From contig NMRA01000353.1 in NCBI GenBank assembly GCA_002633005.1, positions 232,975-296,974 on the forward strand: 64,000 bases of DNA. The letters run 5' to 3'. Both the position numbers and the translations under genes were made by a program. The stretch is from Phoronis australis (Eukaryota > Phoronida > Phoronidae). The notes under the pieces were generated by a model. The model had not been told where the DNA came from, did not search any database, and worked only from the letters and a program-made list of their open reading frames with translations. Position 1 is the first letter of the stretch; the number at the start of each line of letters is the position of its first letter. This document shows positions 49,201 to 58,994 of this stretch, one piece after another.

Positions 49201-52200
49201 TATTTGACGAAAGACGAGTATTTCATTTTTTGCACTAATCCAAACACAATGTCTTTCCCATATTTGGTTTGAGCCCAGAAAATTTTGAAATCAATAAGCA
49301 CTTTTAAAGGCTAATTTGAGCCCTCTAGACACAGTACTGTGTCATCATGTCTTCGTTCTATCCATGCAGGTTTTCGAAAATAGTGATACAAATCGGCGCA
49401 GGAAACATGAAAGATAGCATGGAATTAGTAAGTAAAATGTCTTTTGTAATATGTGATTTTTGCTTCAGTTATTCCAATCCCGACTTTAACATGCTTTAAT
49501 AACATGATTATTTTTGCAAACGGGGTCTCTAGTTTGACTTAAAGAGACGTGAACCACACTTCTGTGTTTTTAGATTCAAGTAATTAGAAGGAATGTACTA
49601 TGAGTCGCGGATAACCTTTATGGCATTGAATACGAAAATAGAAGCAAGCTCTACCGTAAAGCATGTGTAAAACTATGTGAGCTGCTTGAGTGCGATGGTG
49701 AAGAATGGACACGGTGATCATAATCCGTGTTTATCATATCCCAGTTATGTAATTATTAATTATCATACCCCAGTTATGACCCGAACAGAGGCCTGGTCTT
49801 TATATCTAGTGACCCAAGTTTTGCCAGTTCAATTGTTAAAAGTATTTTTTTTATGTTCGGCTTATATAATGCATCGACTACATCCCATCGATTGACTACA
49901 TCCCATCGATTGACCACATCCCATCGATTGACCACATCCCATCTATTGACTACATCCCATCTATTGACTAAGTCCCATCTATTGACTAAGTCCCATCTAT
50001 TGACCACATCCCATCGACTGACTACATCCCATCGACTGACTACATCCCATCTATTGACCACATCCCATCGATTGACCACATCCCATCTATTGACCACATC
50101 CCATCTATTGACCACATCCCATCTATTGACCACATCCCATCTATTGACCACATCCCATCTATTGACCACATCCCATCTATTGACCACATCCCATCTATTG
50201 ACCACATCCCATCTATTGACTACATCCCATCGATTGACTACATCCTTGATTTACCAACAAAGAACCACGTGTCCGAGTCACTGTTAACCAGGCTAATGGT
50301 CTTAGAGCTGGACGAGAGACTAAACTATGCTAGTTTCCAGCACAACTGGCGCAGACATTGGTATATAGATCAGATATGCAACTCGCACGATCTATGACAG
50401 CACTCCTCACTAGTTCTCGCCCATCTTAACTCGATTTTAGTGGCAGGTGTTCAGTAATAGATCCTTCTTTTACTCGTTAAAGGCGCAGCACGCCCAGGCT
50501 CTAGGCGCAGATGCTATCTCATGTGTGGCTCCTTCATATTACCGACCGGAATCAGAAGGTACTTGCAAAGTTAATTCTATTATAGATTAAATACTAGGGA
50601 GTCTGCATACTTAGCAGAAGGTCTCGGATTGGAGTCACCGTCGGGGCAAAAATCTTTTCTGACGTACATATGTTCATTAGGTCACTTGAAGTGACCAACC
50701 GGTGGCGTGCGGGCCAGACTTAAAAATGTTTGAGATCTATATTTCCTCGCCAGTTCAATGCTAACATATTCAATTCAAGTTTTGTTTTTATGACATGACA
50801 TGTTGACGAAAGTGATTACGTTTGAACTTGGCTTAATAAGAACAGACATTTGACGCCATTTTATTTGTTGATGTAATTTTTGTGTTTTGTGTATTGTTGT
50901 CGATGCCATTTGGTGGTTCAAGGATTTCGTCACTTAAAGTGGCCACTGACAAATGTTCCACCCAAAATTGCGCACTTCTGATTAAGATCACTTATAATTA
51001 CCCACCGTGACAAGCCGGCTCCTAGACTACCCGGTCCCACAGCGATCTAATGAAAAGTTAGTTCTTTCAAAAAATCCCAAAATCTTTTCCATTTTCACTA
51101 AGAAACAACTTCATTACAGCATATGGCCTAATCAAAAGTTTTGTCATGCCAAAGACGCGTTTATAGCCGTTTCAAAAGTTTATTCAATAAAATGCGACTA
51201 TTTCAGAACAGCTGGTAGACTACATGCAGAACGTTGCTTCGTGTGCACCGACTACGCCATTCTACCTGTATGACATCGATTTTATGACCAATATTAAGCG
51301 TGAGTGCTATTTCGGCTAGGTAACCGTCATCAGTGCTAATTGGCTACAATTTGAAAGTTTTTAGACGTAATACCTATCACTGAGCATTGCGTACGCACCT
51401 ATTATTATCAGGCCCCTTTGCTATTATTTCCATATATCAGACACTACCAAGCCACTGAATAATGTGTTACCATCAGACACTACCAAGCCATTGCATAATG
51501 TGTTACCCTCAGACACTACCAAGCCATTGAATAATGTGTTACCCTCAGACACTACCAAGCCATTGAATAATGTGTTACCCTCAGACACTACCAAGCCATT
51601 GAATAATGTGTTACCATCAGACACTACCAAGCCATTGAATAATGTGTTACCCTCAGACACTGCCCAGCCACTGAATAATGTGTTACCCTCAGACACTACC
51701 AAGCCATTGAATAATGTGTTACCTTCAGACACTACCAAGAGATTGAATAATGTGTTACCCTCAGACACTACCAAGAGATTGGATAATGTGTTACCCTCAG
51801 ACACTGCCCAGCCATTGAATAATGTGTTACCATCAGGCACTACCAAGCCTCTGAATAATGTGTTACCCTCAGACACTGCCCAGCCATTAAATAATGTGTT
51901 ACCATCAGACACTACCAAGCCTCTGAATAATGTGTTACCCTGAGACACTGCCCAGCCACTGAATAATGTGTTACCATCAGACACTGCCCAGCCACTGAAT
52001 CTGATGGGGTCCAATCCGTCGTCAGTTTCATCTCACCTACACAATATCGTCACTGAGAGCGACACTTTATTTTTGTGCAAAACCCTAGAAAGTGGCCAAA
52101 TTTAGCCAATTTTGGAACATCATGTCTCAGAAATGGGTGATGGATTCATGTGAAACGTTCAGACACAAAATGCACTGTTCTCCAACAGGCTTTAGGAATT

Positions 52201-55200
52201 TCCAAATTTTTCCACTTTTGCATGAGAGGCTATCAGTAATAGGAACTTTATGACTTTCATAAAAATCAAAAGTGGCTAAAAACGAAAATCAAATAATAGT
52301 TTAGAAAATCGTTTTTGAGGTTTCATCTTGTACATTGATATCAAACATGCTATTGATACCGTTGTGTTTCTATGGATTGCACCTTTCTCTTTTGCTAAAT
52401 TTTACTAAAAGACATGGTCACCTGACCCAATTGATAATACATTTGTATAAAGTCAAACATCAAATTCTACACACACTTTAACTGAGTTAAAATCAGTAGT
52501 TTTGTAGATAATTGGCTAAGTACACAGACAATTCCATAAGTTCTTACCTAACGTTAAAGGAGAATGCCACCCGATTTAATTAGTCTTTTTACCTTCTTAA
52601 TCGGTCTATATCCACATCACCTCTTATACGGTCGACCTCACCTTGCCGAGAGGTATCGCGTTGATCTGTGAGGAAAGTGAGAAACGACGCAGCGACGTCA
52701 GTGGTTCGTCTTCAGAGTGAATGCCGCTATATTGCGGTGTATCGTTCTCGCTTGTCCGAACTATGAAGCTGCGAAGAAAGCGCTTTTTCGACTTCCTCGA
52801 GAGCCCGAAATGCTTAGGAAGTGGCTCGCGGTAGTTAAGAATGAAAGGTACGCTGTTAATAGCAAGTATAAGGCCGTGAAACATCTCCGTGTCTGTGGCC
52901 GGCATTTCGTCGACAGTGATTTCTCTGACGAATTACGGCTTACAAAAGAACTATCCATACGTTCCGTTGCCTGTGCATGTTCACGGCGCCTCTCTAGTAT
53001 TTCTTGATTAGTGTATTCCGGTTCGAAGTGATATCCTGTGAAACCTATCCGACCCGTGAAGTCTTCGTCGGGTGAGCTCTTGACTAAGTCGGTATTGGCG
53101 CCGGGCGAGTTGCCATGTAGACGTTTATTATTCTGCGTTCTGTTTCAAAATGAATTATTCTCATCCTAACCAATGCTTATATGACACTGAAACAAGGTCT
53201 GTCTCTTTAGATACAATTTGTAATGGGTTGGGGTGCTCGTGAGTGCAAATGTTTTGAGAAGCCAGCAATGAATAAACCACTGCTTTACCGGCTTTTGATG
53301 CGGCAACAAAGGTAACTAACCGGGCACCGAGGCCGTTTGAGCGCATGCTAATTCGGTGTTTGCTGACAGAAAGCTGTTGTGAAACAATTACTCGATTTTA
53401 TATGCTATGGTCACATGTTAGGGGAATCTTTATTTAGAAATACAAATACATTATTCAAATCATTGTTGCTGTACAACCTTTGCCCTGACGGTCTGTGGAA
53501 GGGAAACCCGACTTCGCGGCCCCCGACAAGTAAGTAGATTTTGAGTTTCGTGGCTAATTCACATAAATAATTACGTGCACATTATTTCGTGACTGGAGGT
53601 TTAGTTTCCAACTCAAGCTGGTTTATGTTCGTGCCAGTCCCGGCGGCTGCGACAGGCCTCATCGGGTTTCGAGCCACTGGCCGGGATAACGATTCAGTCC
53701 GGCCGCGACGCCGAGCCTAGTGATCGCCGGTTCCGAGCCACTGGCCGGGTTAACAAGCGTTTTGTGTGTTTAGAACTCAAAAAATCACAAGTATAAACAA
53801 CAAAGATCTAGGTTCTCCTGTCTGTATTTCACGGAAGATTACTTCGAATTTATCTCCGAACAGACCCCAAACTCCTGCTACGGACTTTGTAAATTGGCCT
53901 GCTACGGTGTGTCCAAATACCAGTAAATCCGTAACAGCGAAATAAAACAACACGTTTTTATAAGAACTCGGTGTATTTTTAATGGTTTTACATCGATGTT
54001 TGATGATTTATTGGTGTTAAACGATGAATTCAAGCGATAAGCTGACACCACTAACCTGTGTTGTGAACTGCTAAACAGACTGCGTGTGAAACCAATTACG
54101 TCATTGGATAATTTCAACACCTCCGTCAGGTGTCAGGTAACGCAACTGAACCTGCCGTTGTCGAGTAGAACTACTCAATCTAAATTGATACAAAATAGGT
54201 TATTTTTGGGTGGCATTCTCCTTTAACGCAACATTCCTGATATCCAGCGCAGACAGGAATACCGAAGTTGAAAATAAAATAGCCAGAGTGGATTGCCGAC
54301 CCGTTAACTCGCTCGTTAGACTAGAACTGAACTGACGTTGCGCGTGCTTGACGTAAAAACTACCATAACACCCTGCATACAAGCCATAACGACTGGATTA
54401 CAAAGTGGAGCAGCACATCGGATCTAGACACCACGAAAAAGGCGTGTAGGGAGCGACGTCTTTTTGTATTCCCCCAAATTAGCCGAATGTGGTGTTTTGT
54501 TTATTTTTAGACACGTGTAATTCTGTAAGACCAACCACAAAAACGAGAATGGGAAACATAAATCGTGAATGGGGGTTCCTCGTGGCAAGAGTTGGACAGT
54601 GTTATAATGCTTAAAACATTGAATACCGACAAACACCCTCTGGCTGACTTGCCGGTACTGCACATGTCGAAGTGGCGGACTAGTAGTCTCTGACCACGGT
54701 GGTGAAAATATTAGCAACTTTAGACAAAACAAATGGAAAGTCGTGAGTTCCTCTCAACTTTACGGCAAAAACCTTGTGCCAATTACATTGCCGAGTTGTG
54801 GTTTAAGTAACAGTATATTTATAATACCAAATTTTTATCATTCACCGTGAAAATAGTCAGTTTTTAACACTAATTGTTAGCTTTCGCCGTAACTAAGGCT
54901 CTGCCTTCCATCATATTAAAATTTTTGTGGTCTGTCCAATAACAACATTCACCGGCAACGCCAACACTTTAGTAACTTCTTGAAATAACGAGGAATGTAT
55001 GACAAATAATGAAAGATTTAACTTCTTATGATATCTTTCTCAATCGTAGTTACCCTCCAATAAAACAGAAAGTTATGTCAATGTATTATATGAAATCTCA
55101 CTCCTTCCAACACCATAGCTAGAGCGTTATTACTTTAGTAGAAAATCACGGAGGAGACACGTCCCTCTTTGAAAAAAGTAAGGGAAGAACGTTCCCTCTG

Positions 55201-56227
55201 GTTTCATATTCATTGCTTGTAAAGCCATCAGTTACATGAAAAATGCTTGTGTTCGTGAGTTAAATGTATGCGTGTTTATATTAATTTTAATTAACCCTTT
55301 TTAGTGGACATGGAACGATTTTTTGACCTATCGGATCAGAGAATTCCCACACTGAGGGGAATCAAATACTCGTCACCACACTTAGCAGGATTGACACGAT
55401 GCGTCAATCACAGAGGTGGGAAATGGCACGTCATGATAGGCACCGACGACGTAAGTGAAATCTTAGTTTGAAAATAACGATTTTTTATAACTAGCGCGAA
55501 AAGCATGGTTGGGCGGGTTTGAGTCTAATGTGAGACACTGTGAAATCAATGTATGACAAAACAACTTCTGTACCTGATTTAACAAATATGTTGCCATATC
55601 TTCAGCAATACTTGATGGGACTGGTGATCGGTTGTGAGACAAGCGTGCCGTGTTCGTATCTTACTCCCACTCATCATCGAATGCACAAGGCCTTCAAGGA
55701 GGGTGACATGGACGAGGCTCGCTTGCAACAGGTAGGTCAGTTGAAGTTTTGCTGATTTGCTCAGCAATGTTCCAAAATAATTATTTTCGAGTTTTGTAAT
55801 AATGTCGTCGTAATCATGTGTTCGTATAGAAAGGCATAGGCCTGCGGCACTTCTTGCTAAATTCATGACTAACGAAATTCATCAGAGTAGATCTATATGA
55901 GAGGGAGCCCGTGATAATAGGCAATAACTTAAACACACTTTTCATATACAACGCTATATACAATACGTAATATGCATATTTACCATACGTTGTCCTTTCA
56001 TAACCGTTCTATCGTTGTAGGACCGTTGTTTAAAAGTCAGCAAACTGCGCTCGAAGCACGGTACAGCAGTCGGTGGATTCGCCGTTTCTCGGAGTGTACT
56101 GCCTATGTTAGGCATAGATATCGGGCCGCCTCGTCTACCGTTATCAAAACTTAGCTCGGTGGCAGCTAGTATGCTGGAGAAGGATTTAGAAGAAATAGGT
56201 TTTTTTGACTGGGCGAAGCCTACATAA
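41533..56227 (+). CDS. NPL: N-acetylneuraminate lyase-like protein (sialic acid aldolase family), ten exons
   Basis: Joined exons: 41533-41557, 41627-41669, 42838-42908, 47323-47407, 49370-49427, 50483-50558, 51207-51299, 55305-55450, 55606-55731 and 56021-56227. They total 930 bp (309 residues plus taa; human NPL has 320), and every junction keeps phase. The family cleaves N-acetylneuraminate to N-acetylmannosamine and pyruvate in the cytosol via a lysine Schiff base in a TIM barrel. Seen in order: VVAAPFTPF (strand 1), GTTGEG at 49-54 (carboxylate-binding), GADAISCVAPS, PFYLYDID with the expected catalytic Tyr at about 141, GIKYS with the Schiff-base Lys at about 171, IGTDDQ, and IGPPRLPLSKLS near the end. 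Odd points: YHIP is YDID, and the usual GSTYN segment reads PCSYL, so substrate preference may differ. Exon 1 (eight codons) is the least certain. An AATAAA lies at 56607. Confidence 0.92.
41627..41669 (+). CDS. NPL: NPL-like exon 2
   Basis: After acceptor ttacaacag it reads GVVAAPFTPFKSDG, matching the human segment GLVAATITPM. Donor gtaagc. Confidence 0.85.
42838..42908 (+). CDS. NPL: NPL-like exon 3
   Basis: Acceptor gtgtttttcag, donor gtaagt. It encodes EIDFEKFGPYMDHLIEYE and CKNVF, aligned with human EINFSVIGQYVDYLVKEQ and VKNIF. Confidence 0.92.
44060..46030 (+). pseudogene. L1-like non-LTR reverse transcriptase remnant in NPL intron 3
   Basis: Frameshifted pieces read in order: VLPKGKKFT and GSWRPISLFN (about 44170-44235); ISNTQTGFVNGRFIGENTAT; motif A FLVDCEKAFDSVSWNF; motif B SRGCRQGD (near 44570-44600); motif C LQYADDTVLCLDGS (about 44700-44740); TPFGIIKVIKSLLLPKL (about 45010-45060); and the C-terminal finger LKWFQMRFLHKI...LCTFCKKEP (to about 45990). 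This order and the LDFEKAFDSVSW style match the L1/Tx1 group. At least five frame changes mean it is dead. The 5' endonuclease part is not seen. It lies in sense with the host gene, between exons 3 and 4. Confidence 0.85.
46227..46265. repeat. TA dinucleotide microsatellite
   Basis: An uninterrupted tatata tract just behind the L1-like remnant. Confidence 0.95.
46424..46558. mobile_element. 135 bp MITE with 19 bp perfect terminal inverted repeats
   Basis: It starts ttcagtaacgctaggacct and ends with the exact reverse complement aggtcctagcgttactgaa. There is no frame. The superfamily is not determined. Confidence 0.8.
47323..47407 (+). CDS. NPL: NPL-like exon 4
   Basis: Acceptor gcgcacatttag, donor gtaagg. 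It encodes LGTTGEGLNMTVEERKLV and TEEWMKAKS, including the substrate carboxylate-binding Thr pair. Confidence 0.93.
47877..47896. repeat. Short CA-rich microsatellite
   Basis: A cacgcacgcgcacacacaca tract in NPL intron 4. Confidence 0.8.
48484..48568. repeat. 21 bp minisatellite, four copies (NPL intron 4)
   Basis: The unit atttgaccacactgtgactct is repeated four times with one a/t variant. Confidence 0.92.
49370..49427 (+). CDS. NPL: NPL-like exon 5
   Basis: Acceptor tccatgcag, donor gtaagt. It encodes FSKIVIQIGAGNMKDSMEL, as human QVIIHVGALSLKESQEL. Confidence 0.92.
49868..50247. repeat. 18 bp minisatellite, about 21 copies (NPL intron 5)
   Basis: The unit is tgaccacatcccatctat with variants tac/cac and cga/cta. 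The period is a multiple of three, so both strands stay open (144 and 143 codons). These frames are repeat artefacts, not genes. Confidence 0.95.
50483..50558 (+). CDS. NPL: NPL-like exon 6
   Basis: Acceptor ttactcgttaaag, donor gtactt. It encodes AQHAQALGADAISCVAPSYY and RPES, as human [20 protein letters not shown]. Confidence 0.92.
51207..51299 (+). CDS. NPL: NPL-like exon 7 (catalytic Tyr)
   Basis: Acceptor ctatttcag, donor gtgagt. It encodes QLVDYMQNVASCAPTTPFYL and then YDIDFMTNIK. The Tyr before D-I-D aligns with the catalytic Tyr of human FYYYHIP. Confidence 0.9.
51428..52003. repeat. 36 bp minisatellite, about 16 copies (NPL intron 7)
   Basis: The unit ccctcagacactaccaagcc plus attgaataatgtgtta varies at a few sites (tgccc for taccaa). 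It keeps long open frames on both strands (159 plus, 196 minus), which I attribute to the period. Confidence 0.95.
52080..52450. repeat. Dispersed repeat, copy 3
   Basis: It contains ggaacatcatgtctcagaaa, gcatgagaggctatcag and acatggtcacctgaccc in the same order as 7040-7440. Confidence 0.6.
52558..54222. mobile_element. TTAA-flanked TIR element with THAP-domain sequence (Kolobok-like), in NPL intron 7
   Basis: A 15 bp terminal inverted repeat (aggagaatgccaccc) is exact at both ends and bounded by TTAA on both sides (52554-52557 and 54223-54226). If cg and TTAA are counted, identity extends to 21 bp. TTAA target duplication together with a THAP DNA-binding domain is the known pattern of the Kolobok superfamily; piggyBac also uses TTAA but lacks THAP. 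No transposase core is visible, so this 1.67 kb copy is internally deleted. Confidence 0.75.
52717..53007 (+). CDS. THAP domain-containing fragment (transposon-borne)
   Basis: The frame reads RCIVLACPNYEAAKKALFRL, PREPEMLRKWLAVVKNE and LRVCGRHFVDSDF. This gives the C2CH zinc ligands (C-x4-C ... C-x2-H), the Pro and Trp between them, and the HF after the last ligand, all typical of THAP DNA-binding domains. The frame has no ATG at its head, and an AG (tcttcag) lies just upstream, so it may be a spliced exon. It ends by a stop about 25 codons after the domain. THAP domains bind DNA site-specifically in the nucleus; here it would recognise the element's own ends. It lies in the TTAA-flanked element, so I take it as transposon DNA rather than a host exon. 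Confidence 0.72.
   Translation: MNAAILRCIVLACPNYEAAKKALFRLPREPEMLRKWLAVVKNERYAVNSKYKAVKHLRVCGRHFVDSDFSDELRLTKELSIRSVACACSRRLSSIS
55305..55450 (+). CDS. NPL: NPL-like exon 8 (Schiff-base Lys)
   Basis: Acceptor aacccttttTAG, donor gtaagt. It contains IPTLRGIKYSSPHLAGLTR with the active-site Lys (human IPTFQGLKFSDTDLLDF) and ends MIGTDD. Confidence 0.93.
55606..55731 (+). CDS. NPL: NPL-like exon 9
   Basis: Acceptor catatcttcag, donor gtaggt. It encodes QYLMGLVIGCETSVPCSYL and ends DMDEARLQQ. It aligns with human QLLSALVMGATGAVGSTYN, where the conserved G-S-T has become P-C-S. Confidence 0.9.
56021..56227 (+). CDS. NPL: NPL-like exon 10 (C-terminus, stop)
   Basis: Acceptor ctatcgttgtag. It reads DRCLKVSKL, then LGIDIGPPRLPLSKLS (human VSGIPMGPPRLPLQKAS), ends FFDWAKPT and stops with taa. 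Confidence 0.92.
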   Translation, partial: DRCLKVSKLRSKHGTAVGGFAVSRSVLPMLGIDIGPPRLPLSKLSSVAASMLEKDLEEIGFFDWAKPT

Positions 56228-56606
56228 GCGTCAAACTGCAAAGAGGACCAAAGCGAAGCTAGTTCTCATTGGTGACGGTCGTACAATTTGTGTATTTTCG
56301 ACGTCGTACTTTTGAAGAAATTTTAAAATTTGGCAAGGAAGAGAGCTTTAAAAGCCTTTCTTTCTTACCCTGGCTGAATCTTAATATTTTTCTGAAGGAA
56401 GGTCATTATTTTTTGTTAATGGTGTGCATTATCACTGATCACCTGGAACCATTTTATGCTCCTATATAGTTGAAACCGAGTTGAGGAGTTAGAGACCTGT
56501 CACAAGGGTCCCAGTGGTGTGTCCCAGTGGAACTCGAACACACGGTCTCGAGTATAGGAAGCGGACACTGCCTTTTCAAAACATCCCCACTAGAAGGAGC
56601 TATACT

Positions 56607-56612
56607 AATAAA
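56607..56612 (+). promoter_or_regulatory. Candidate polyadenylation signal of the NPL-like gene
   Basis: The first good aataaa after the stop codon, about 380 bp downstream. Confidence 0.4.
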
Positions 56613-56819
56613 CTAAATATAGCCTCTAGGGTGCACCATGCATATCTGAAATGCTCTCTTCAATAAGATTCACCTGATATTTTTCATCGTGATTCCTCAA
56701 GCAGTTTGACGGATAGGGAGGCAGACGATGAAGACGAATAATAATCAAATCCATTAGGGTCTGAATCGGCGCAGGTGTTGTCGTCTCTACTTGTTTACCA
56801 AATTTCATGAACACCCATC

Positions 56820-57300
56820 AAGCAACTGTTGTAAGACGACAAAGAAAACCAAAGTTGCCAGGGGGACTCAAAATCTGTCAATTGCACGTCCACTTTTCTC
56901 GTAAGGAACACTGAGCGAGTTTCATGAAGATTGATATTGAGCTACAGACAAGAAAATAAAATTGCCGTTAGGGGTTGCTATAGTACACGGACCCTTCCGA
57001 AATTATCGTCGGCCATGCTCTTCTAATGGTGCTGAATTTGATTGATAGAGGCATAAATAATAAAATTAGCCACTAGGTGACACAAGATTTGTCTTATCCA
57101 TCCGAAAACGGGAAGGCGTCGCAGCCATCTTAATAGGTAACTATCTTGCCAAATTTCATGGTAATCTGTCAAGTAACTTCAAGGATACAAAGGTAAAAAT
57201 TGCCACCAGAGGGCACAACAGTATTCGCATGTCGTCATCCATTGTCACGGTCATAGGAATTTCATAACAATCCTACAAGACGTTTAGGACTGAAGATGTT
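56820..57300. repeat. gccactagg-type dispersed repeat, second locus
   Basis: It contains gccactaggtgacacaag, a tccgaaaacgggaagg block and ttgccaaatttcatgg, the same ordered blocks as 7640-8640. Confidence 0.6.
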
Positions 57301-57384
57301 AGAGTGTTTACACTTGTTGTGAAGCTTGTGACGACACTTTCAGTCAGATAAAGCCTCTCTAAGTCGCTTCTTAAGCAGCAATTG

Positions 57385-57453
57385 CCTCTTGGCCGAATGG
57401 TTTAGACTCTTGGTCGTCGCACGTGCAACCTGGATTCAAGTCCCACAGGAGAC
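57385..57453 (+). repeat. tRNA-like SINE head
   Basis: An A-box-like tggccgaatggtttagac and B-box-like ggattcaagtccc are spaced as in a Leu/Ser-type tRNA. The stems are imperfect, and the position behind a repeat favours a tRNA-derived retroposon. A degraded tRNA gene is the alternative. Confidence 0.5.
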
Positions 57454-57637
57454 ACTGAAATTTTCTACACACGTCATCAGTAAACGGAAATGTGCCATGA
57501 TGGAGGACAAACAATGGCGGTGGTCATTCGTAGCAAACCGAGTTATCGCGAATTGCTAACTGCTGGTGATCGGCTTACGTACGACAACTACTGACATATA
57601 TACGGGTTTTCCGTAGATAAGCCCATCCGATGTAACT

Positions 57638-57684
57638 CCCATGGGGGTTTATTCGGAAAATTATGCCGAATAAACGCCCATGGG
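57638..57684. repeat. Hairpin with tttattcgg arms
   Basis: cccatgggggtttattcgg and ccgaataaacgcccatggg form a near-perfect inverted repeat. Similar pieces lie beyond the Harbinger element at 59650, 59850 and 59910. Confidence 0.75.
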
Positions 57685-57904
57685 TGTTGATTTGATGTTA
57701 CAACTTCTGGGACCGGTTGCATAAAACTTGCTATCCGGCGTATAAGGCCTTATGCGCCGGATAAGTCCTTATCCGGCGTATTACTTTTTATTACTTATTA
57801 TAAGTTGGATTGCATAAAAATCGTATAGAGTTATCCGCCGTATAACTCACACTATCCGCCGTATAAAGTTACCCGACCATCAGACCTTAGATAACCCAAT
57901 CAAA

Positions 57905-58425
57905 ATGAATGCAGTGTATAGATTTAGACCAAGACAGAGGCAATTTGAAAGAGAAGTTACTGATCCCCTCAACAAGTACACGGATGAAGAGCTGAGAGGG
58001 AAGTTTCGTTTTATTTGTGGGCTAGTAGACCAAAATGTTAAGCCTGCCCATAAGAAGAAATTTCTCAGTGTCAACCCTGATTCAAGTGTTGGTGCGCCTG
58101 AGGTACCTCGCAACTGGCAGCTTCATGAACGTTGTCGGCGACACGTTCCACAGCCTGCCCAAGTCAGCTGTCAGTCGAATTGCGTCTCTCGTCACATCCG
58201 CAATAGTTCAACATTTAAACAGATTTGTAACATTCCCCACAACCCCACAGAGGCTCAACGAGATAAAGGCTGGTTTCTACAGAATGGCTCGATTTCCCGG
58301 GGTAATAGGTTGTGTTGATGGAACACATGTCTAGATAATTGCACCAAATGAGAACGAGCCCGACTTCGTGAACAGCCAGAACGATCACAGTCTCAACGTC
58401 ATGTTGATCTGCGACGAAAAAGGTA
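57905..58425 (+). pseudogene. Harbinger (HARBI1-like) transposase, N-terminal exon, broken
   Basis: Frame one (from 57905) reads YTDEELRGKFRFICGLVDQN. A shift near 58080 leads into VLVRLRYLATGSFMNVVGDT, then FPTTPQRLNEIKAGFYRMA and FPGVIGCVDGTHV. The expected Lys codon after DGTHV is a TAG stop, after which IIAPNENEPDFVN and HSLNVMLICDEKG continue in frame up to a gt. The first catalytic Asp of the DDE triad lies in CVDGTHV. Later catalytic exons are not seen. Intact relatives catalyse cut-and-paste transposition with the Myb-like partner. Confidence 0.88.
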
Positions 58426-58994
58426 TTGACAAACTTACGCAACTTTATCAGCTACTTCTTATCTGGGAATTGGCTTTTGGTTTGACAAATCTCGACGAGT
58501 CTTGCATTGTTTTCGAACTTGACCCATTCTACCGATAAAACTGCTAGACTAGTTGTGACTAATACTGCTGGTTACACGTGACAGATGAAATCATGAATTT
58601 GTCCATGTTCCCAGCCCCCGGGATTTGATCAATCAACATAGGGCCATAGCTTCTATGTTTAAGGAATGGAAAAAATGTTGGTTCTTTAATTATGCAAAAA
58701 TTGTGTCGTATCGCTGCGGCGGGATTTTTGGTTCACGTAGGCCTACTTGTAGCTACGTTCGTGCAATGTGTCTGTTCCGTTGACATCTGTAACCCTGTGA
58801 CCTTGATTCCAAACTTGGTTGACCTATTTTTAAAAACAGTGAATGCCACGTAGCAAATAATTATTGAACACCTAAGGGAGTTGCACGTTTCAATTTTGAA
58901 GAAAAGTGAAAATAGAGAGCATTCTGATGAAAGTGTTGTTAATAATGTATCATAAACCGTGCAATATTCTTATGCCTCACTTGATTAATTCATA

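Noticed and set aside
49774-50287. Long open frames on both strands (VNRWDV and TTSHLL repeats)
   Set aside because: They arise from an 18 bp minisatellite, where any frame free of a stop in one unit stays open. The array lies in an NPL intron.
51400-51440. PLCYYFHIS string resembling the lyase FYYYHIP segment
   Set aside because: The true exon is 51207-51299 with PFYLYDID, correct phase and splice sites. This string overlaps the start of the minisatellite.
51424-52014. 196- and 159-codon repeat proteins (SEGNTLFNGLVV and SDTTKPLNNVLP)
   Set aside because: A 36 bp tandem repeat in NPL intron 7. The frames carry no start context and mirror each other on the two strands.
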